Source: Actinomycetes bacterium
GTDB lineage: Bacteria; Actinomycetota; Coriobacteriia; Anaerosomatales; JAGXFU01
DNA: 64,000 bases
NCBI GenBank assembly: GCA_024637115.1
Contig: JAGXFU010000008.1
Location: 62,001 to 126,000, forward strand
Direction: 5' to 3'
Position numbers and translations under genes: made by a program. The notes below the pieces were generated by a model. That model was not told where the DNA came from. It was given only the letters and a program-made list of their open reading frames with translations, and searched no databases. Of the stretch, positions 56,203 to 64,000 are shown one piece after another. How positions within the stretch are numbered: the stretch's first letter is position 1; each line of letters starts with the position of its first letter.

Positions 56203-56856
56203 ATGGGCGAGGGGTCCGCGCTATTCTGCACTCACTGTGGGGTATCGCTTGGCAGCTCGGACAAGTTCTGCACGAAATGCGGGACTCCACGAAGGGTCCC
56301 GGCTGCGGGAGAGTCTGCCCCAGCTCCAGCCCCTGCGCAGCGATCTCCCTCCGTCGCAGGTGTCGTTGCGAGTGCGACCGGGGCAGCATCTATGGCCGCG
56401 GGTCTCCCCTGGCAAACGATCGTAGCCGGTGAGACGCCGGATCTTCGCGCGATGCTCTCGGGTGCGGCCATACCCGCCGCTCGGTCTGTCGTGCAGCGGT
56501 CCCTCAAGCGCCCCGGGCTTTCGATGGCTGCCACCGTTGCGCTTGACCTGCTCGTGGCGGGTGTCTCCGGAGGGCCGGCGGCACTGGTGGCGGCGATTCC
56601 TCGCGCGCTTGGGGGAGGCCTGACCTCGCTGCTCTCGCTGATCACCGGCTCCAAGGGTGGTGCGCTGCGCGGTCTCACGGGTGTCGTGTCTCTGGTGACC
56701 GCCGCCATCCAGATCGTCTCGCTGGGCGGGACGCTGCTCTCGGGGTTCTCAGACGGAACACCGCTGCTCACGCTCGCGCCAATGGCCGTAGCGACCGCCT
56801 CTGCGCTTGTCATGGCGCTCAAGACGGCCTCGGTGGCCTTGAGGAGGCGGTCGTAG
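56203..56856 (+). CDS. Zinc-ribbon protein with hydrophobic C-terminal region
   Basis: A 217-aa protein with an N-terminal zinc ribbon (LFCTHCGVSLG...KFCTKCGTPRR), an Ala/Pro linker and several Ala/Gly-rich hydrophobic helices (MAATVALDLLVAGVSGGPAA, GVVSLVTAAIQIVSLGGTLL, LAPMAVATASALVMALKTAS). ATG 56203 has GGGGAGGG upstream. The giant secreted protein starts with the base after its stop, so the two form a coupled pair. The cytoplasmic ribbon plus membrane segment could make it an assembly or export partner; that is inference. Confidence 0.75.
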   Translation: MGEGSALFCTHCGVSLGSSDKFCTKCGTPRRVPAAGESAPAPAPAQRSPSVAGVVASATGAASMAAGLPWQTIVAGETPDLRAMLSGAAIPAARSVVQRSLKRPGLSMAATVALDLLVAGVSGGPAALVAAIPRALGGGLTSLLSLITGSKGGALRGLTGVVSLVTAAIQIVSLGGTLLSGFSDGTPLLTLAPMAVATASALVMALKTASVALRRRS

Positions 56857-59800
56857 ATGCGCACACTTCGTCGCTCCGCGATTCGTCGCGCGATCGCGCT
56901 TTGTATGCTCGTCTCACTTGCGGCGCTCCTTATGTTGCCGGCTCTGGCGTTTGCCGCCGAGAACCTCGTGACCTCCTACAACATCCCCGGCTTCTGGATG
57001 CAGGGTAGCAACGATGAGGACTCCTTCTCGGCAAGCGGGGAATACGGCGAGATCGATGGCTGGAACGGCACGGCTGATGTCATCGTCGGCCGCAAGACCC
57101 CCGAGAACCCCTACACAGGCGCGCCCGACGAGAACTACTACAGCTCGTTTGAGGACTTCGCCGCGCGCTCGGGCGGGGCGGTCACGCTCTACGGGCCCGA
57201 CGATGTAGTGGCGATTGAGATCGACTATGTATGGACAGAGGCCCAGAAGACGACCCTCGGCGGGCTCGAGGCCTGGTCGAATATCGGCGTATTCAAGAAG
57301 TACGACGATTACCCCTGGTTCCAGACCGAGTATCAGTACTGGATACCCACGGGCGACGGCGGCATCTACGTTGTCGGCGGCGGGAACCTCGCCGGCGAGG
57401 ACGCCGATGTGAATTTCGGCTCGATGGTGAACGATATCGAGTCCGTTCTCGCGTCACTGCGGTTCAACGCTTCCGGCGCGAGCGCCGGGTCCGCAACACC
57501 CGCCGATGGTGAGTCGTCGCCCTGGCGCACCGTGGTCGGCGGCATCGGCGCTCTGGCAGCAGCCGCGATCGCGATGGCGGGAGCCGCTGCGAGTGCTCGC
57601 GCCAAGAACGGGGAACCCGAGCCGGAGCCGGACAAGCCGATCGGCTACGTGCTGCAGCTCTCCTCGGCGCGTTTGACCGTGAGCGAGCAGCACTCCGCGA
57701 CGCTCACCATCCAGGCGTTCCGGGTGCTTCCGAGCGGACAGTACCAGCCCGCGCCCGAGGCGGGCATCGCCATCACGCCTTCGAGCGGCGTGAGCGTGGA
57801 GCCCTCAAGCGCGTACGGCACGCTGACGGCAGCCGTGTGGCAGACCGGGCCGGTCGCGCTGGGTGCGGGTATCGCGATTCAGGCAACCGCTCCGCTCGGC
57901 ACCACGCAGGCGATGGTGCGCGTTGCCACCGCAGGTGTGAGTCGCATCGCCACGCGCTTTGAGCCCGCCGGCAAACTCGAACTCCGCACCGAGGGCGAGG
58001 ATTCCGTCGTGCTCGTGGCGGCGGTCGAACTCATCGGTCCGGATACGATGGATCCCGCGATCGATCAGGCCACCGTTAGGTCGTCGATCACGTTTGCCGA
58101 GGACTCCGAGTGGCTCGAGATATCTGCTCCCGCCGACTACGAGGATGGCCGCGCGATCACGGTGCGGGCGTCGCGGCCCGACTCCTCGACCTTTGTCCAG
58201 CCGCCGGAGAGCGCGATCGTGCGCGTGAACGCGATGGTGGGGGAGCGACCCCTGACCGAGATGGTCCCCATCACGTTGGCGCGCCTGCCCTGGCTCGAAG
58301 CGCAGCCCGACCAGATCTCGCTCGCCGCCGATTCGGGCGCGTCTGCCGAGGTACGGGTGTGGGTCGAAAGCGGCAGCGGCGTGCAGTGGCAGTTCGACAC
58401 CGAGTGGCGCGAGGGCGCGCGGCTGATCGCGACACCCGACATCTCCTCAACGGGTGCATCGACGGCCACGCTCACGCTCACCGAGAGCGCGGGCGACCGG
58501 CTCGACCCCGCGCGTCCGCAGACTGCCGCCACCCTCGTGGTGCTCGCCCGGGCCGAGGGATTCGAGCCGCTCAAGCGTGAGATTCAGGTCGTCGTCACTC
58601 AGGAAGGGCTGTTCATCGACCGCACGAACGTCGACCCTGTGACGGGCGTGTTTCACCTCAACGCCGATGGCAGCGTCGCGCTCACCGATGTCGATGTGCG
58701 GGTCTACGTACGCGATCCGGCCACCAACGCGATCACGCCCGACATCGGCCTTGCGCAGCAGGTGCTGCTCGAGATCGGTGGCGAGGAGGGGACTCCCGGC
58801 CGCGCGGGCCTGAAGTCAGGCGGTCTGCTGGTCGAGCCCGCAGGCGTGCGCCCCAGCAACGTACCGAGCGCCACATTCCGCCTCGGCATTGAGCGGCAGC
58901 TGCCCACCGGTGGCGAACCGCTTCCCGCCACGCTGCGCGCCAGCGTGCCCGGACACGACGAAGAGCCCTACAGCGCGCTCGTGGCGCTGCGACTCATTGG
59001 CGTGAACACCGAGCCATTCTCGGCAGCGTGGCAGACCGAACTCGATGGCTGCCGCAACGTCATCCAGTTCTACGTGCCCCACGAGTACCAGGCGCGTCTC
59101 TACGAGCTGCTCAAGGAACGCTCGCTCACCTTGGGCGCCGAGGGTCTGTATGTGATGCGCATGCAGCTGTGGAGTTTCGCCCACGACCAGCTCGTGAAAG
59201 AGGCGCACGAGTACATGGATTCCGCGTGGTGGATCCAGCAGATCGAGGACACCCTCGACTGGGTCTCATGGTGCGGCGACATCGCTTTCGGCGTGGCGAG
59301 CGGCACGTATCTGGGAGTTGTGGGCGCCGTTGCGATCGGCATGCTCAAGCCGCTGCTCGTCTCGGCCATGGAGGTCTGGATCGCCGGTGGCTCACTCGAG
59401 GACTGGCTCGCCGCGCAGTCCACCATGCTCACAGGAACTGCCGAGGGGATGCTGACGGACCCGGACGTGCTCTCCAAGCTCACCGCCGACAAGAAGGCGA
59501 TCGCCTGGGCGCTCTTCATCGCCTACTACTTTGCCAAGGAGCTCTACAACGACCCGAACATGTCGGTCACCAATGCCATGAAGAATGTGGGCAAGCAGTT
59601 GCGTGACGAGGGACTTATCATGTTCCTTCGGCATATCGCGAACATGAAGTCTGTGGGCAAGCCAAAGGTCGGCGGCGGGACTTCGAAGAAGCCCGGTGCG
59701 CCCGATGGGCCGACCAGGAAGCCTGCCGCGCCGGATGCACCGGATGCACCGGACGCGCGCAAGCGGCCGGACGCGCCGGAGAAGCAGCCGGACGCGCCTG

Positions 59801-60801
59801 AGAAGAAGCCCGACGCGCCGGAAAAGCAGCCGGACGCGCCGGATAAGCCGGCGCCCAAGAAGCCCAAGGGCTCGCCCAAGGAGCGCGCGGCGGCGATCGC
59901 CGACGATATCGCAGCTAAGACCGCCGACGGCAACCCGCTCGATCGGGCTACCGTCGACCGCATCATGGTCGATCCCGATGCCATGCGCGAGCTCAAGAAC
60001 AACAACCCCGAGGCCTGGAGCAAGATCAACGAGACCCGTTCAAAGATCTACGAGGGTCACGATGCCCAGCTGAAGGAATGGATCGAGAACAACGTGCCCG
60101 AGGCCGAGGGCCGCCAGGTCGAGGTCCGCACGTTCGGTACCGCAGACGGCGTTGATCGCGACTACCGTGCCGGCTACGTCACCACAGGCCCCGACGGCAC
60201 ACAGCGATTCATCGAGCTCAAGAAGGAGACGTGGGCCGGCGAGTCGCAGCGGATATTTGCCAAGGAGACCGGTGGGCCCAGTGATCCTGCGGGCGCTGCC
60301 AAGTGGGCAAAGGACCGCCAGCAGGTCGCCACAGACCAGTACCACGCCGAAGCGAGCGTGGATATGGCTGACCAGGGCACGGTCAAGAACAAGCAGACCG
60401 GTAAATGGGAGAAGACCCAGATCACGCCGAACGCCGACCTCGTCAAGCGGGGAGAATCAACGCTGATCGATCCAGAGGGCTACGGCAAGACGTATGAGTC
60501 AAAGGTGGCCGAGGCCTATCACGAGGGCAACCATCTCGACGCCTACGCTCAGGCTGACAAGGCGGTGCACTCGCTCGAAGGCGTCCGCGAGGGCTACATG
60601 TTGCAGCACTACGGAATCAAGCAGCTGCCGCCCAAGATCGATGCCGGTATGCAGACGATCAAGGACGTGCAGGCCGGCAGACTCACCCCGGCCCAGGCCG
60701 ACGCGCGACTCAGGGAGCTCAAGTACCCGGGTGGCCTGCCGGACTTCATGGAGAAGATCTCGGGGCAGTTCGGGGGCCTCAAGTGGGCGCGAAAGCCGTA
60801 A
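56857..60801 (+). CDS. Giant secreted/membrane protein with a possible nuclease C-terminus
   Basis: A 1314-aa protein. The signal peptide (residues ~1-33, ALCMLVSLAALLMLPALAFA) is followed by a beta-rich domain, a membrane helix around 228-250 (IGALAAAAIAMAGAAASARA), then several Ig-like stretches (340-740) and a helical region with hydrophobic segments (~800-950). A Pro-Asp-Ala-rich linker built of PDAPEKQ/PDAPEKK repeats (~960-1005) leads to a ~310-residue C-terminal domain. There, DRDYRAGYVTTG and RFIELKKETWAG give an Asp and a Glu-Leu-Lys resembling a PD-(D/E)XK site. The layout of export region, spacer and small catalytic tip recalls polymorphic toxins, but no immunity gene follows directly. 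Tightly coupled to the zinc-ribbon gene. Confidence 0.75.
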   Translation: MRTLRRSAIRRAIALCMLVSLAALLMLPALAFAAENLVTSYNIPGFWMQGSNDEDSFSASGEYGEIDGWNGTADVIVGRKTPENPYTGAPDENYYSSFEDFAARSGGAVTLYGPDDVVAIEIDYVWTEAQKTTLGGLEAWSNIGVFKKYDDYPWFQTEYQYWIPTGDGGIYVVGGGNLAGEDADVNFGSMVNDIESVLASLRFNASGASAGSATPADGESSPWRTVVGGIGALAAAAIAMAGAAASARAKNGEPEPEPDKPIGYVLQLSSARLTVSEQHSATLTIQAFRVLPSGQYQPAPEAGIAITPSSGVSVEPSSAYGTLTAAVWQTGPVALGAGIAIQATAPLGTTQAMVRVATAGVSRIATRFEPAGKLELRTEGEDSVVLVAAVELIGPDTMDPAIDQATVRSSITFAEDSEWLEISAPADYEDGRAITVRASRPDSSTFVQPPESAIVRVNAMVGERPLTEMVPITLARLPWLEAQPDQISLAADSGASAEVRVWVESGSGVQWQFDTEWREGARLIATPDISSTGASTATLTLTESAGDRLDPARPQTAATLVVLARAEGFEPLKREIQVVVTQEGLFIDRTNVDPVTGVFHLNADGSVALTDVDVRVYVRDPATNAITPDIGLAQQVLLEIGGEEGTPGRAGLKSGGLLVEPAGVRPSNVPSATFRLGIERQLPTGGEPLPATLRASVPGHDEEPYSALVALRLIGVNTEPFSAAWQTELDGCRNVIQFYVPHEYQARLYELLKERSLTLGAEGLYVMRMQLWSFAHDQLVKEAHEYMDSAWWIQQIEDTLDWVSWCGDIAFGVASGTYLGVVGAVAIGMLKPLLVSAMEVWIAGGSLEDWLAAQSTMLTGTAEGMLTDPDVLSKLTADKKAIAWALFIAYYFAKELYNDPNMSVTNAMKNVGKQLRDEGLIMFLRHIANMKSVGKPKVGGGTSKKPGAPDGPTRKPAAPDAPDAPDARKRPDAPEKQPDAPEKKPDAPEKQPDAPDKPAPKKPKGSPKERAAAIADDIAAKTADGNPLDRATVDRIMVDPDAMRELKNNNPEAWSKINETRSKIYEGHDAQLKEWIENNVPEAEGRQVEVRTFGTADGVDRDYRAGYVTTGPDGTQRFIELKKETWAGESQRIFAKETGGPSDPAGAAKWAKDRQQVATDQYHAEASVDMADQGTVKNKQTGKWEKTQITPNADLVKRGESTLIDPEGYGKTYESKVAEAYHEGNHLDAYAQADKAVHSLEGVREGYMLQHYGIKQLPPKIDAGMQTIKDVQAGRLTPAQADARLRELKYPGGLPDFMEKISGQFGGLKWARKP

Positions 60802-60829
60802 GGTTCGGTCGGGAGCGGAGCGCGAGGCC

Positions 60830-61411
60830 CTACTCGCCCCACAGTCCTCGGCTCGCCTCACGTGCCTCAACCTGCGCGTCGAGGAACATGTCCTCGTACT
60901 TCACGTTGGGCGGGTAGGTCGAGACCATCGCGTAGCCGTCGGCCACCAGCAGCGCGTTGAGCATCTGCTCGCGTACTTCCTGGGGCGAACCCGTTTGGGG
61001 CGGCGCGAGCCAGACATAGGCGAGCAGGCGGTCGTAGCGATCGCGGAGTTCGATATCGGCCTCGAGCCACACGTCAGAGCCCAGCGGTATCATACGCTCG
61101 GTGTAGGCGCTCGCCTCGCGGCCGTAGGGCTCGACCCCGCCATAGACCTCAGGGGTGTCCATGCCAATGAAGCGCACCTTCTCTTCGGTGCCGTCATCAT
61201 AGCGAAAGTACGCGGTATCGCCGTCGGTGTGCTTGATGACGATCGCGTGTTCGGCGAGCGGGGATTCGGGTGTGGCGGGCTCAGTGCGCGCGTCAGCGAT
61301 GCAGCCGGTAAGCGCAACCGCGAGCAGGGGGACAAGCAGGAGGTGCACAGGGTGCCAGGACGCTGGGGCGTTCGGGTGTGATGTGTGCGTGAGTTGTTCG
61401 GTTGAGTTCAT
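60830..61411 (-). CDS. Secreted thermonuclease (SNase)-like lipoprotein
   Basis: A 193-aa protein. The leader LLLVPLLAVALTGCIADA has a lipobox (LTGC). The SNase domain shows IKHTDGDTAYFRYDDG, VRFIGMDTPEVYGG (catalytic Asp/Glu region with Arg) and LRDRYDRLLAYVWLAPP (second catalytic Arg), ending EASRGLWGE. It would cleave DNA/RNA outside the cell with Ca2+. ATG 61411 is used; ATG 61432 would add seven residues, and neither has a clear Shine-Dalgarno. Its 3' end faces that of the giant protein gene, 28 bp away. Confidence 0.9.
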   Translation of the reverse strand: MNSTEQLTHTSHPNAPASWHPVHLLLVPLLAVALTGCIADARTEPATPESPLAEHAIVIKHTDGDTAYFRYDDGTEEKVRFIGMDTPEVYGGVEPYGREASAYTERMIPLGSDVWLEADIELRDRYDRLLAYVWLAPPQTGSPQEVREQMLNALLVADGYAMVSTYPPNVKYEDMFLDAQVEAREASRGLWGE

Positions 61412-61437
61412 AGTCGAGAGTGTACCGCGCAATGCAC

Positions 61438-61470
61438 GAGCCGCCCCACCCGTGACGGGCGAGGCGGCTC
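61438..61470 (-). terminator. Strong hairpin after the sensor gene
   Basis: GAGCCGCC (61438-61445) pairs with GGCGGCTC (61463-61470), with an inner CCCGT/ACGGG stem in the loop. It lies 29 bp past the end of the minus-strand sensor gene. No clear T-run, but the stem is long and GC-rich. Confidence 0.6.
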
Positions 61471-61498
61471 GGATTCGAACCAGGGGAGGGTTCGCGTG

Positions 61499-62410
61499 CT
61501 ACTTGAGCAGTGACTTGAGCGTTGTGGAGATCAGTCCCATGAACTCGGCAAAGAACTGCTCGAACTTGCCGATCTCATCGTTGGTGCCGTCTGGCACGAA
61601 CTGCGCGTCAAAGTCGCCACCGGCTACACGCATCGAGATGCTCTCGATGCTCGCCATCATCGCCCTGAGGCGCTTGAACACCAGCGTGTCGACCAAGAAG
61701 CCGATGAACAGCGTGGCGACCAGCAGCGTGAGGCCGATCACGATGAGGGTCTGGATCATCGAGGTCTTGGCATCATTGGCGCGAGTCGTGATGTTCTGGA
61801 CCGCGTATACGATTCCCACGGGCTGACCATCGCCGCCCATGATCGGGAACGCGCCGTGCGCACGGCTGATGGAGTCGGAACTCCAGCGAGTCGTCCAGTA
61901 GTCGCCCTCGCCGGTCAGACCGTCGTGGCAGAGTTTGGAGCACGCGCCGTTCTCAATGCCAATGCCTTTGCCCATCTCGGGTACATCAGACGGCGGGAGA
62001 CTGAATTGCATGAGCAATTCGGGTGCATTCTCGGTCGTTACGAGCAAGGCGTAGTCTCCGCGTTCATCCCAGTTGCTGGCAAGTCCCAGCTGTTCGCGGG
62101 CTGCAACATACGCATCCTGCTCGACCAGGGGCTTGTCAACCATCAGTCCGTAGTCGACACCCGTGATCTCTTTCATGCCTTCAAGGACGCGGGCGGCTTC
62201 TGCCGGGTCGGCGAGGGGGTCGAGAGTCGTGTCGACTCCCTTGATCTGATCCCAGGCCGCAATGCCCTGCGTGGCAACGACAGTCGCCGCGGTGTCGATG
62301 CTTTTCGAGTACGACTGGTGGAGGTACACGACCACCGCCAGCGCTCCCAGCAGGTTCACAACAACGACCCCTGCCAGGATTCTTGACCGGATGGAACTGT
62401 TCTTCATCAT
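61499..62410 (-). CDS. HAMP-containing membrane sensor with a haem-like CX3CH motif
   Basis: A 303-aa protein: an N-terminal membrane helix (ILAGVVVVNLLGALAVVVYL), an extracytoplasmic domain (residues ~32-215), a second helix (MIQTLIVIGLTLLVATLFIG) and a HAMP segment (VFKRLRAMMASIESISMRVA, then GGDFDAQF). The outer domain includes GACSKLCHDG, a C-x3-C-H motif that could attach haem covalently, just before a conserved-looking GDYWTTRWSSDSI and a PAS/dCACHE-like GQPVGIVYAVQNI. There is no kinase, cyclase or chemoreceptor output domain after HAMP; the protein stops ~45 residues later, so it must signal through a partner or is truncated. It lies 34 bp downstream of the multihaem gene on the same strand. 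Confidence 0.78.
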   Translation of the reverse strand: MMKNSSIRSRILAGVVVVNLLGALAVVVYLHQSYSKSIDTAATVVATQGIAAWDQIKGVDTTLDPLADPAEAARVLEGMKEITGVDYGLMVDKPLVEQDAYVAAREQLGLASNWDERGDYALLVTTENAPELLMQFSLPPSDVPEMGKGIGIENGACSKLCHDGLTGEGDYWTTRWSSDSISRAHGAFPIMGGDGQPVGIVYAVQNITTRANDAKTSMIQTLIVIGLTLLVATLFIGFLVDTLVFKRLRAMMASIESISMRVAGGDFDAQFVPDGTNDEIGKFEQFFAEFMGLISTTLKSLLK

Positions 62411-62444
62411 CGCGCGATCTCCCCTCGCTTACATTTCCTGGTGA

Positions 62445-64000
62445 CTACTGTACGACATGGCAGGTCAGACAGAGGTCTGTTTCCACAGATTCTAGTCTGA
62501 CTGCAGTGGTGCTTTCGCTCGAGCCTGTCTCCTCGCCCACGCAGAGCGGTACTTCCGGTTCAGGTTGATCCTCGGCAGGAGTCTCGGGTTCAGGGATCGG
62601 ATCCGGATCCGGAGACTCGGGTGTCGTTGCCTCGATCGAGGCGGGCACGCTTGCGGGAGTCGATCCGACAGGATCGACGGTGGATGCGCTTTCGGGGACG
62701 GACTCGAGTATGCGGGGTAGCGCTGCCGGAGACGCAGGCGGTGCTATGACGCATGCGGGTGTGGGCGAAGCCACGGCAACGGGTCCGTCGACGGGTCCTC
62801 CGGCGTGGCAGGCGATACAGCGCTTGTCATGGTTGGCGATCGCCGTTTTCACGGCGGTCAGTTCGCTGTAAGTACCGTTGCCCGGGTCGTCTGGATGCGC
62901 GTGGCAGATCGTGCACGAGTTGGCCGAGGTGCCCTCAAGGGTACCCGCGGTGCGTCGAGCAGAGTGCTCGCTCGTGAGGCTCGAAACGTGGCAGGCGCCA
63001 TCGACGCAGCCCTCATTCTCGCCGGGGCCGTAGGTGATGCCGTTGACGGTGCCCGTCGTGTCCGCCGAGTGATCGACACGGTGACGTTCTGAGCCCGCAT
63101 GGCACCCCTCAAAGCCTTCAGGACCGCCACAACTTATGAGTGAGGGACCATCGGCCATATGGCAGCCGGGTGTGTTGTAGCAACGACCGGTGACATGTAG
63201 GTAACGGACGTCGATGGTCGGGTGACAACCGCTCTTTACGCAGCCGCCCGGTGAGGGATCGCCGTACTTATCGATCTCAGTCGCCTGATGCTTGTCTGTG
63301 TAGTTCGCGTGACGGTTGCTGCTGGTGTGGCACGAGTCTGCGCCGTCAGGCCCGCCGCACGTCATGAGACGCGGTCCGCCGACCATGTGGCACCCTGCGG
63401 TGTCGTAGCAATGGGTGGTCACGTGCAGGGCTTTGACGTCGACCGTTGCGTGACAGCCGGCCTTCGCGCACGAGCCCGGCGCAGGATCGCCGTACTTGTC
63501 GAGCTCGGTGGCTGTGTGCTTGGCGACAGAGTTGGAGTGGCGCAGTGAGCCGGCGTGACATGCGGGCGTACCCTCGGGTCCGCCACAGGTCATCACTTCG
63601 GGTCCGCCGACCATGTGGCAGCCTGCGGTGTCGTAGCAGTGCGTGGTCACGTGCAGTTCACGCACATCTGCAGTGGCGTGACAGCCGGCATGGGCGCACG
63701 AGCCGACTTCGGGCTCGCCGGTGGCGTAATTGCGCTCCGTGGCCTGGTGCTTCGAGTCGATGTCGGTGTGGCGCGCATTACCTGCGTGACAGCCACCACT
63801 ATCAGCCGGACCGCCGCAACTCGTGATGCCCGTTCCGCGGATCGCGCCGGTCGCGCTGTGGCATCCGGCGTTGTCGCAGCCTTTGGCTGCGTGCAGGACA
63901 CGGAGGTCGAGCGTTGCGTGACAGCCGGGCTTGGCACACGAGCCCGGTGAGGGCAGGCCGGTTGTGCGGTCGAGTTCTGTTGCAGTGTGCGCGGTGTCTT
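62445..64000 (-). CDS. Multihaem c-type cytochrome-like repeat protein (5' end outside window)
   Basis: The frame is open from the window edge to a stop at 62445, at least 517 codons. It contains repeated ~76-80-residue units, each with C-x4-C-H (CAKPGCH, CAHAGCH, CAKAGCH, CVKSGCH, CVDGACH), a second motif CDNAGCH or C-x5-C-H (CYDTAGCHM, CYNTPGCHM), and a C-x8-C-H-like CGGPEGFEGCH. The last part has three classic CXXCH sites (CTICH, CIACH, and CLTCH at the very end) and a Pro/Glu/Ser-rich spacer. The histidine-rich linkers could supply distal ligands. Such proteins carry electrons across or outside the envelope. The wide-spaced motifs may or may not bind haem. The start codon and signal peptide are not in the window. 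Confidence 0.85.
   Translation of the reverse strand, partial: DTAHTATELDRTTGLPSPGSCAKPGCHATLDLRVLHAAKGCDNAGCHSATGAIRGTGITSCGGPADSGGCHAGNARHTDIDSKHQATERNYATGEPEVGSCAHAGCHATADVRELHVTTHCYDTAGCHMVGGPEVMTCGGPEGTPACHAGSLRHSNSVAKHTATELDKYGDPAPGSCAKAGCHATVDVKALHVTTHCYDTAGCHMVGGPRLMTCGGPDGADSCHTSSNRHANYTDKHQATEIDKYGDPSPGGCVKSGCHPTIDVRYLHVTGRCYNTPGCHMADGPSLISCGGPEGFEGCHAGSERHRVDHSADTTGTVNGITYGPGENEGCVDGACHVSSLTSEHSARRTAGTLEGTSANSCTICHAHPDDPGNGTYSELTAVKTAIANHDKRCIACHAGGPVDGPVAVASPTPACVIAPPASPAALPRILESVPESASTVDPVGSTPASVPASIEATTPESPDPDPIPEPETPAEDQPEPEVPLCVGEETGSSESTTAVRLESVETDLCLTCHVVQ
63215..63945. repeat. Tandem ~230-240 bp repeats in the multihaem gene
   Basis: The motif GCGTGACAGCCGG (or a close variant) plus a downstream CACGAGCCC recurs near 63221, 63449, 63678 and 63920, a period of about 228-242 bp that marks each protein unit. 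Between-unit similarity is high enough to allow unequal crossing-over. Confidence 0.75.

Noticed and set aside
59750-59860. Short-period DNA repeat as a stand-alone element
   Set aside because: It encodes the Pro-Asp-Ala linker of the giant protein in frame.
61441-61490. tRNA-like T-arm (GATTCGAACC) on the minus strand
   Set aside because: The flanking bases do not form a five-pair T stem, and no acceptor or anticodon arm is present; the region is a terminator hairpin.
63215-63945. CRISPR-like array because of regular repeats
   Set aside because: The repeats are ~230-240 bp, continuous, and encode protein units; no short repeat/unique spacer pattern exists anywhere in the window.

Overview
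The window looks like chromosomal DNA of a high-GC actinobacterium. Supporting evidence: GC-rich codon use, frequent GTG starts, a large secreted protein ending in three CWB2 (cell wall binding repeat 2) domains, a CopG/PIN toxin-antitoxin pair beside gatB, a copper oxidase and a multihaem cytochrome-like repeat protein. CWB2 proteins together with multihaem c-type proteins suggest an anaerobic Coriobacteriia-like lineage. That placement is inference; no rRNA or other phylogenetic marker beyond gatB and recQ is present.

Layout. 1-9355 is mostly core sequence with small accessory modules: the start of an ornithine aminotransferase gene, two VapBC-type pairs around gatB, a multicopper oxidase, an HTH-nucleotidyltransferase regulator, a HicAB-like pair with a clear promoter/operator, and full-length recQ. 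9356-45827 is a continuous defence island: an AbiE type IV toxin-antitoxin pair bracketed by recQ and a truncated divergent recQ copy; a TIR-zinc-ribbon gene; a ThsB-like TIR gene coupled to a SLATT membrane effector, followed by two small genes; a Shedu-like DUF4263 nuclease; a cassette of endonuclease/exonuclease/phosphatase nuclease, zinc ribbon, DUF4268 nuclease, core-binding-like protein and NucS-like nuclease; the 3' part of a tRNA-Phe gene with its terminator (a probable attachment scar); another PD-(D/E)XK protein; a RelE-UvrD fusion; a cytosine methyltransferase; a complete class 1 DISARM operon (drmD-drmMI-drmA-drmB-drmC) extended by a translationally coupled SF1 helicase with an HRDC domain; and a three-gene minus-strand operon of unknown function that includes a large membrane protein. 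46000-64000 returns to core-like sequence: a His-rich PadR regulator, a UbiB-family kinase-like protein, a membrane protein, an MFS transporter, a pirin, a beta-helix/CWB2 surface protein, a zinc-ribbon membrane protein followed by a giant secreted protein with a possible nuclease tip, a secreted thermonuclease-like lipoprotein, a HAMP sensor with a haem-like motif, and a multihaem repeat protein cut by the window edge.

Functional reading. Most of the island encodes proteins that sense or damage nucleic acid or deplete a cofactor. DISARM couples host methylation (DrmMI, perhaps also the C5 methyltransferase) to exclusion of unmethylated phage DNA by DrmA, DrmB, DrmC and DrmD. TIR-SLATT and AbiE are probable abortive-infection devices. 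The less familiar parts are the HRDC helicase coupled to drmC, the TIR-SLATT operon with its small downstream genes, the multi-nuclease cassette, and the three-gene minus-strand operon at the right border. Family names here come from motifs read by eye, not from searches.
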